Position numbers and translations under genes: made by a program. The notes under the pieces are model-generated. The model ran no database searches. It was not told the DNA's origin and saw only the letters and a program-made list of their open reading frames with translations. Positions 22,511 to 25,875 of a stretch of DNA of 25,875 bases are shown piece by piece (the first letter of the stretch is position 1; each line of letters starts with the position of its first letter). The stretch spans positions 1-25,875 of the forward strand of contig JAEWYI010000118.1 in NCBI GenBank assembly GCA_023395735.1. Reading direction: 5' to 3'. This stretch comes from Cyanobacteria bacterium OH_SFB_17. Its GTDB lineage: Bacteria; Cyanobacteriota; Vampirovibrionia; Gastranaerophilales; Gastranaerophilaceae.

Positions 22511-23827
22511 TTGAAAGAATTAAATGACTACAAAGCTGATATACACAAATGTTCCAAATGTGGACTATGTCAATCTGTTTGCCCCATATACGAGCTAACC
22601 GGCAACGACTGTGCCGTTTCGCGCGGAAAATTCATCATGCTTAACGGAGTGGCAAAGGGAGATCTGAAAAATTCAAAAACTATTGCAAAGTACATGGACA
22701 TGTGTCTAAAATGTAACGCCTGCAAAGATTTTTGTCCTAGCGGTATTGACGCAGCTAAAATATTTCTATCCGCAAAAGCCGACTATTTCGAAAAATCCAA
22801 ATTTTCTTTTGTTACAAAATTTTTCCAATCTCAACAAGTATTCAACGCTATTTTATCCTGCATAAAATTAGCCTCAACAATATACAGAGTGCTAAAAATA
22901 GACAAATTAGCACAAAAATTTTATCCGATACTGAAAAAATTCGGCTGGCTCGGCAAAAAAATAATTTTAGCAAACGAATTTGTACTAAGTTCAACAGAGC
23001 TAAAAAAAGCACCCCAAATAAAAATCCCGCAATCCAACTCAACATCCACAAAAAAAGTCAAAGTAATCTACTTCAAAGGTTGCGTGAATGAAAGCATTAA
23101 TCCAAAAGTCAAAACCGCAGTCGAAAATATTTTGGAAAAACTAAACATAGAAATCATTTCCATCGATTTTCAATGCTGCGGAATCCCTTTCTTGTCCTCT
23201 GGAAACGCAAATCAATTTAAAAAACAAGCGGAATTCAACATCTCTCAAATCCCAAAAGATTTTGACTTTTTCCTCACCGATTGCGCAAGTTGCCAAGATG
23301 CTTTTTTGACTTACAAAAACTATCTCGATGACGAAAATCTCCTCAATAAGCTTGGAAAAATTAACGAAAAATCAATAAATGTTGTCGAATTTCTCTCCAC
23401 CTTCGTTCATTCAATAGAGTTTGAAAAAAATACATCAATAACATTTCACAAGCCTTGTCATTTAAAAGATACAAAATTTGTCTTCGACATAATCTCAAAA
23501 ATGAAAAATGTTAACTACGTTCAAATGAACGACTACGACAAATGCTGCGGATTTGCAGGCGAGTTTGCGATTAAAAACGCCCAACTCTCAACCAAACTCT
23601 CAAGCCAAAAAGCTCGGAACGCGATTAAAACAAACGCAGATTACATCCTCTCAACTTGCCCTTCTTGCACTCTTGGAATAACCCAAGGTTTGATAGAGAT
23701 AAACGAACAAAAGCCTGTTTTAAATCTGATAGAATTTATTTCGCTTGCTAAAACAATTGAGCTTAAATATGAAATATTAAACTCAAAAGAAAATCTATCT
23801 CAACAAAATGAATTGGTACAAATATAA
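22511..23827 (+). CDS. glcF: GlcF/LutA-type iron-sulfur oxidoreductase subunit
   Basis: The product has 438 residues. Two ferredoxin-like 4Fe-4S motifs come first: CSKCGLCQSVCP (about 14-25) and CLKCNACKDFCP. Two CCG domains follow, with FKGCVNE, DFQCCGIPF and DCASC in the first and HKPCHL, DKCCGFAGEF and STCPSC in the second. This is the layout of the glycolate oxidase GlcF subunit, and the related LutA/GlpC proteins also carry CCG domains. It passes electrons from a flavin subunit oxidising a 2-hydroxy acid; no GlcD partner is in the window, so the substrate (glycolate or lactate) is uncertain. The start is TTG at 22511 with AGGGA about 7 bases upstream. It ends at the large hairpin 23827-23881. 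Confidence 0.85.
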   Translation: MKELNDYKADIHKCSKCGLCQSVCPIYELTGNDCAVSRGKFIMLNGVAKGDLKNSKTIAKYMDMCLKCNACKDFCPSGIDAAKIFLSAKADYFEKSKFSFVTKFFQSQQVFNAILSCIKLASTIYRVLKIDKLAQKFYPILKKFGWLGKKIILANEFVLSSTELKKAPQIKIPQSNSTSTKKVKVIYFKGCVNESINPKVKTAVENILEKLNIEIISIDFQCCGIPFLSSGNANQFKKQAEFNISQIPKDFDFFLTDCASCQDAFLTYKNYLDDENLLNKLGKINEKSINVVEFLSTFVHSIEFEKNTSITFHKPCHLKDTKFVFDIISKMKNVNYVQMNDYDKCCGFAGEFAIKNAQLSTKLSSQKARNAIKTNADYILSTCPSCTLGITQGLIEINEQKPVLNLIEFISLAKTIELKYEILNSKENLSQQNELVQI

Positions 23828-23881
23828 AATCTTATGATAAAATGGCGCCAGCCTAGCTGGCGCCATTTTATCATAAGATTT
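23827..23881. terminator. Bidirectional terminator with 26-bp perfect stem
   Basis: The arms 23827-23852 and 23856-23881 are perfectly complementary over 26 bases with a 3-base loop (CTA). The core is GGCGCCAGC/GCTGGCGCC flanked by AAAAT/ATTTT, a classic intrinsic terminator readable from both strands. It lies between the convergent glcF-like gene (whose stop codon it touches) and the large coiled-coil gene. Confidence 0.85.
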
Positions 23882-23902
23882 ACATTAAAAACATAAACTG
23901 TC

Positions 23903-25875
23903 TTACTCTCCATCACCTGATTCAGATTCTCCATCGGTGCCAGAATCTTCTGATTCTGTAGAGTTATCCGCAGTTGCAGTTTTTGCATATTCTGCGCAGG
24001 CTTTTTCGTAATCTTCTGAATCTTTCAGATATTTTGCATAAGCTTCTTCATATTCATCGTATGATTTTTGATAATCTTCATACATTTTATCATAGGTTGA
24101 TTTTTTCAAAAGATAATCTTGGTATGCCAACAAATCTTCTTGATATTTTTGAGTTGCTGCTTGATAATTTGCTTCGTCCTGTGCTTTTTGTGCATTAAAT
24201 TCATCTAATTTTTTCTCATAATCAGCATAAGCGGCCTCGTATTCTGCGGTTTCTTTTTCATATTGCTCGCACTTTTGTTTGTAATCGGCCAATTCGCTTT
24301 GATACTTGTTATAATCTTGTAAATCCTGTTGATATTTTTCATAAGCTTCATTATAAGCTTTTAGCTCATCTGCATTTGTTTGAGAGTAAGCTGCGATATC
24401 TTCATCATATTGTTTTTTAGCTTCATCATAGGCCGCTTTGTCTTCGTTGTATTTTGCCATAGCAGCTTTGTATTCATCAAGTTCTTTTCCGTATTTTGCA
24501 TAAGCTTCATTATAAGTATTCAATTCTTTTGTATAATCATCGTATGCTTTTTTTGCGGCCTCATATTCCGCCAATTTTTTCTCGTAAGTTGCGACATCAA
24601 TATCATAACTGACTTTGTATTTATTATATACTTCGGCATCAACAAGAAATTGGCTGTAATCAGCGACATATTTGTTCCATTTTTCTAAAGATGCATCATA
24701 TACAGCCTTGTCTGCATTGTATTTAGACACTGCATCTGATTCATTGGCATATTCAACACCTTTGTATTTGTATGTAGTCGTAGTTTTGTTATTTTCCCAA
24801 GCTTGGTGTGCTACCAATTCCTTGTTATAAGCAGACAACGCACTGTCATAAATACTTTTATCAGCATTATATGCGCTGTTTGCATCATCGACATTTTTGT
24901 AAGTTACTCCTTGGTACTTATAAATTCTACCAACAGGATTTGTCGTATAAAATTCGTCTTTAGAAACAGTTATCGTTCCTTTATAAGAGCCTAAAGCAGT
25001 CATTTCCATTATTGCTTGCCAAGATGCATGTTCACCTAATTGTTGGAGATAAACAGCTCTTTTGTTTTCATATTCATTTACTTCCTGATTATATTTTTCT
25101 ATTATTTTATTTACAGCAGATGCGTGCTCGGCTACTGCATTTTCATAAGCAATAACACCGGCCATAAAAAGTTCATCCACTTCGTTTATATCTTTATAGA
25201 TTACACCTTTGTATTCATAAACTGTTGATGTTTTATTATTCTCCCATTCTGCATGAGCTGAGACTTCTTTATTGTAAGCTGCCATATCGTCATTATATCT
25301 AGTATTAGCTTCTTCTCTTGTATCATACATTATTCCATCATATACAAACATCAATTGATACTGAGAACCTGGCTCTCCTCTGTCAACAAAATGCGTAGGT
25401 GCACTTGGTAATTTCCTCACGTAAGGTTCTGGATTATTTATTATTAATGTTTTCCATGTTGCTGGATGGTCTGGTTCAGGAGGCATAGGGTCTCTTACGG
25501 GATACTCAGGGGATTCTCCTACTGTGGGCTCTGCATAAACAGTTCTATATGCCTCTACAGCCGAAGGCGGAGTCGGTTTTGTTCCCAACGCTGGCTCTGG
25601 GTGATTTATAACTATTTTTTCAACAGCACCAGGAGCATCCCCAGGAGATGGTACAGCCGCTGGTTCTGTTGGTCTTGAACCGCCTAAAAAGACAGGCTGG
25701 GTCGGTGGTTGATTACCAGGATTGCTGACTTCGTTTGGCTTGACCGGCGGCGTAGGTGCAGAAGCAGAAGGTGTAGGCACAGGTGCAGGAGGTTGCGGAA
25801 CAGGACCTACAGAAGGTTGACTAGGTGCACTCGGCTGTTCTACCGGTGCAGGTTCACTCGGTTTTGATGAAGAAC
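23903..25875 (-). CDS. Partial proline-rich, repeat-containing tyrosine-heptad coiled-coil protein
   Basis: The frame runs open past the window edge at 25875, so the N terminus, including any signal peptide, is missing; about 656 residues are seen. The visible start is proline-rich (PSAPSQPSVGPVPQPPAPVP, then PTPPVKP), with two related blocks, KIVINHPEP and KTLIINNPEP. Next come about four modules with Y.Y.GV.Y....A...YN.D...Y, three of them with an AHxxW or EHASW turn and WENNKT. The C-terminal ~250 residues form a coiled coil with Tyr every seventh residue (LDEY-KAAMAKY-NEDKAAY-DEAKKQY-DEDIAAY). It ends in an acidic Ser/Asp/Glu tail without LPXTG or a membrane anchor. The make-up resembles long extracellular adhesins or stalk proteins; function is unknown. 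Confidence 0.75.
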   Translation of the reverse strand, partial: SSSKPSEPAPVEQPSAPSQPSVGPVPQPPAPVPTPSASAPTPPVKPNEVSNPGNQPPTQPVFLGGSRPTEPAAVPSPGDAPGAVEKIVINHPEPALGTKPTPPSAVEAYRTVYAEPTVGESPEYPVRDPMPPEPDHPATWKTLIINNPEPYVRKLPSAPTHFVDRGEPGSQYQLMFVYDGIMYDTREEANTRYNDDMAAYNKEVSAHAEWENNKTSTVYEYKGVIYKDINEVDELFMAGVIAYENAVAEHASAVNKIIEKYNQEVNEYENKRAVYLQQLGEHASWQAIMEMTALGSYKGTITVSKDEFYTTNPVGRIYKYQGVTYKNVDDANSAYNADKSIYDSALSAYNKELVAHQAWENNKTTTTYKYKGVEYANESDAVSKYNADKAVYDASLEKWNKYVADYSQFLVDAEVYNKYKVSYDIDVATYEKKLAEYEAAKKAYDDYTKELNTYNEAYAKYGKELDEYKAAMAKYNEDKAAYDEAKKQYDEDIAAYSQTNADELKAYNEAYEKYQQDLQDYNKYQSELADYKQKCEQYEKETAEYEAAYADYEKKLDEFNAQKAQDEANYQAATQKYQEDLLAYQDYLLKKSTYDKMYEDYQKSYDEYEEAYAKYLKDSEDYEKACAEYAKTATADNSTESEDSGTDGESESGDGE

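Noticed and set aside
24380..24688. Plus-strand hydrophobic open frames opposite the coiled-coil gene
   Set aside because: Phe/Ile-rich products arise from reading the complement of Glu/Lys/Tyr codons. They are not real membrane proteins.

Overview
This window is AT-rich, densely coded DNA from what looks like a Gram-negative bacterium of the non-photosynthetic cyanobacterial sister lineage (Vampirovibrionia/Melainabacteria, probably gut Gastranaerophilales). The assignment is inference. It rests on prepilin-like proteins with the FTLAEVIIVxGIIGIxAE head, a predicted outer-membrane beta-barrel protein, a Tic20-like membrane protein, and a chemosensory cluster with a hybrid CheA-receiver kinase. 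No rRNA, tRNA, CRISPR array, transposase, integrase or reverse transcriptase was found.

Layout. (1) 1-492: no gene; a mosaic of short repeats and GC-rich hairpins. (2) 493-1511 (-): a prepilin-like gene ending in a C-type-lectin-like/DUF1566 domain. Its last ~100 bp is GC-rich and has the codon pattern of a diversity-generating retroelement (DGR) variable region. A frameshift splits the gene, and a small XRE-type regulator lies divergently beside it. (3) 1812-6121: Cam-type gamma carbonic anhydrase (-), then pgeF, a SEC-C protein and a fused class I fumarase (+). (4) 6062-13698: a chemosensory and cyclic-di-GMP cluster. A degenerate HD-GYP-like protein, a tandem CheW protein and a REC-GGDEF diguanylate cyclase lie on (-); a minimal methyl-accepting protein and a CheA-REC hybrid kinase lie on (+). 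(5) 13680-18010 (-): yqeK, nadD, a uridine-kinase-like ATPase, a long TPR protein and an FtsB/DivIC-like protein. (6) 18167-20453 (-): an outer-membrane protein, a Tic20-like protein and a second TPR protein. (7) 20639-22310: two tandem prepilin paralogues (-), one frameshifted, with a second divergent XRE regulator and a shared operator-like inverted repeat. (8) 22511-23827 (+): a GlcF/LutA-type iron-sulfur protein. (9) A 26-bp perfect-stem hairpin, then from the window edge on (-) a partial proline-rich and tyrosine-heptad coiled-coil protein.

How it fits together. The window joins surface appendage proteins (three prepilin-like genes, one apparently diversified) with signalling that could control surface behaviour (MCP, CheA, CheW, diguanylate cyclase, HD-GYP-like protein). 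Housekeeping genes for NAD synthesis, fumarate metabolism and division lie between. The strongest candidate for something unusual is the pilin-lectin gene with the DGR-like variable region. Its template repeat and reverse transcriptase are not in this window.
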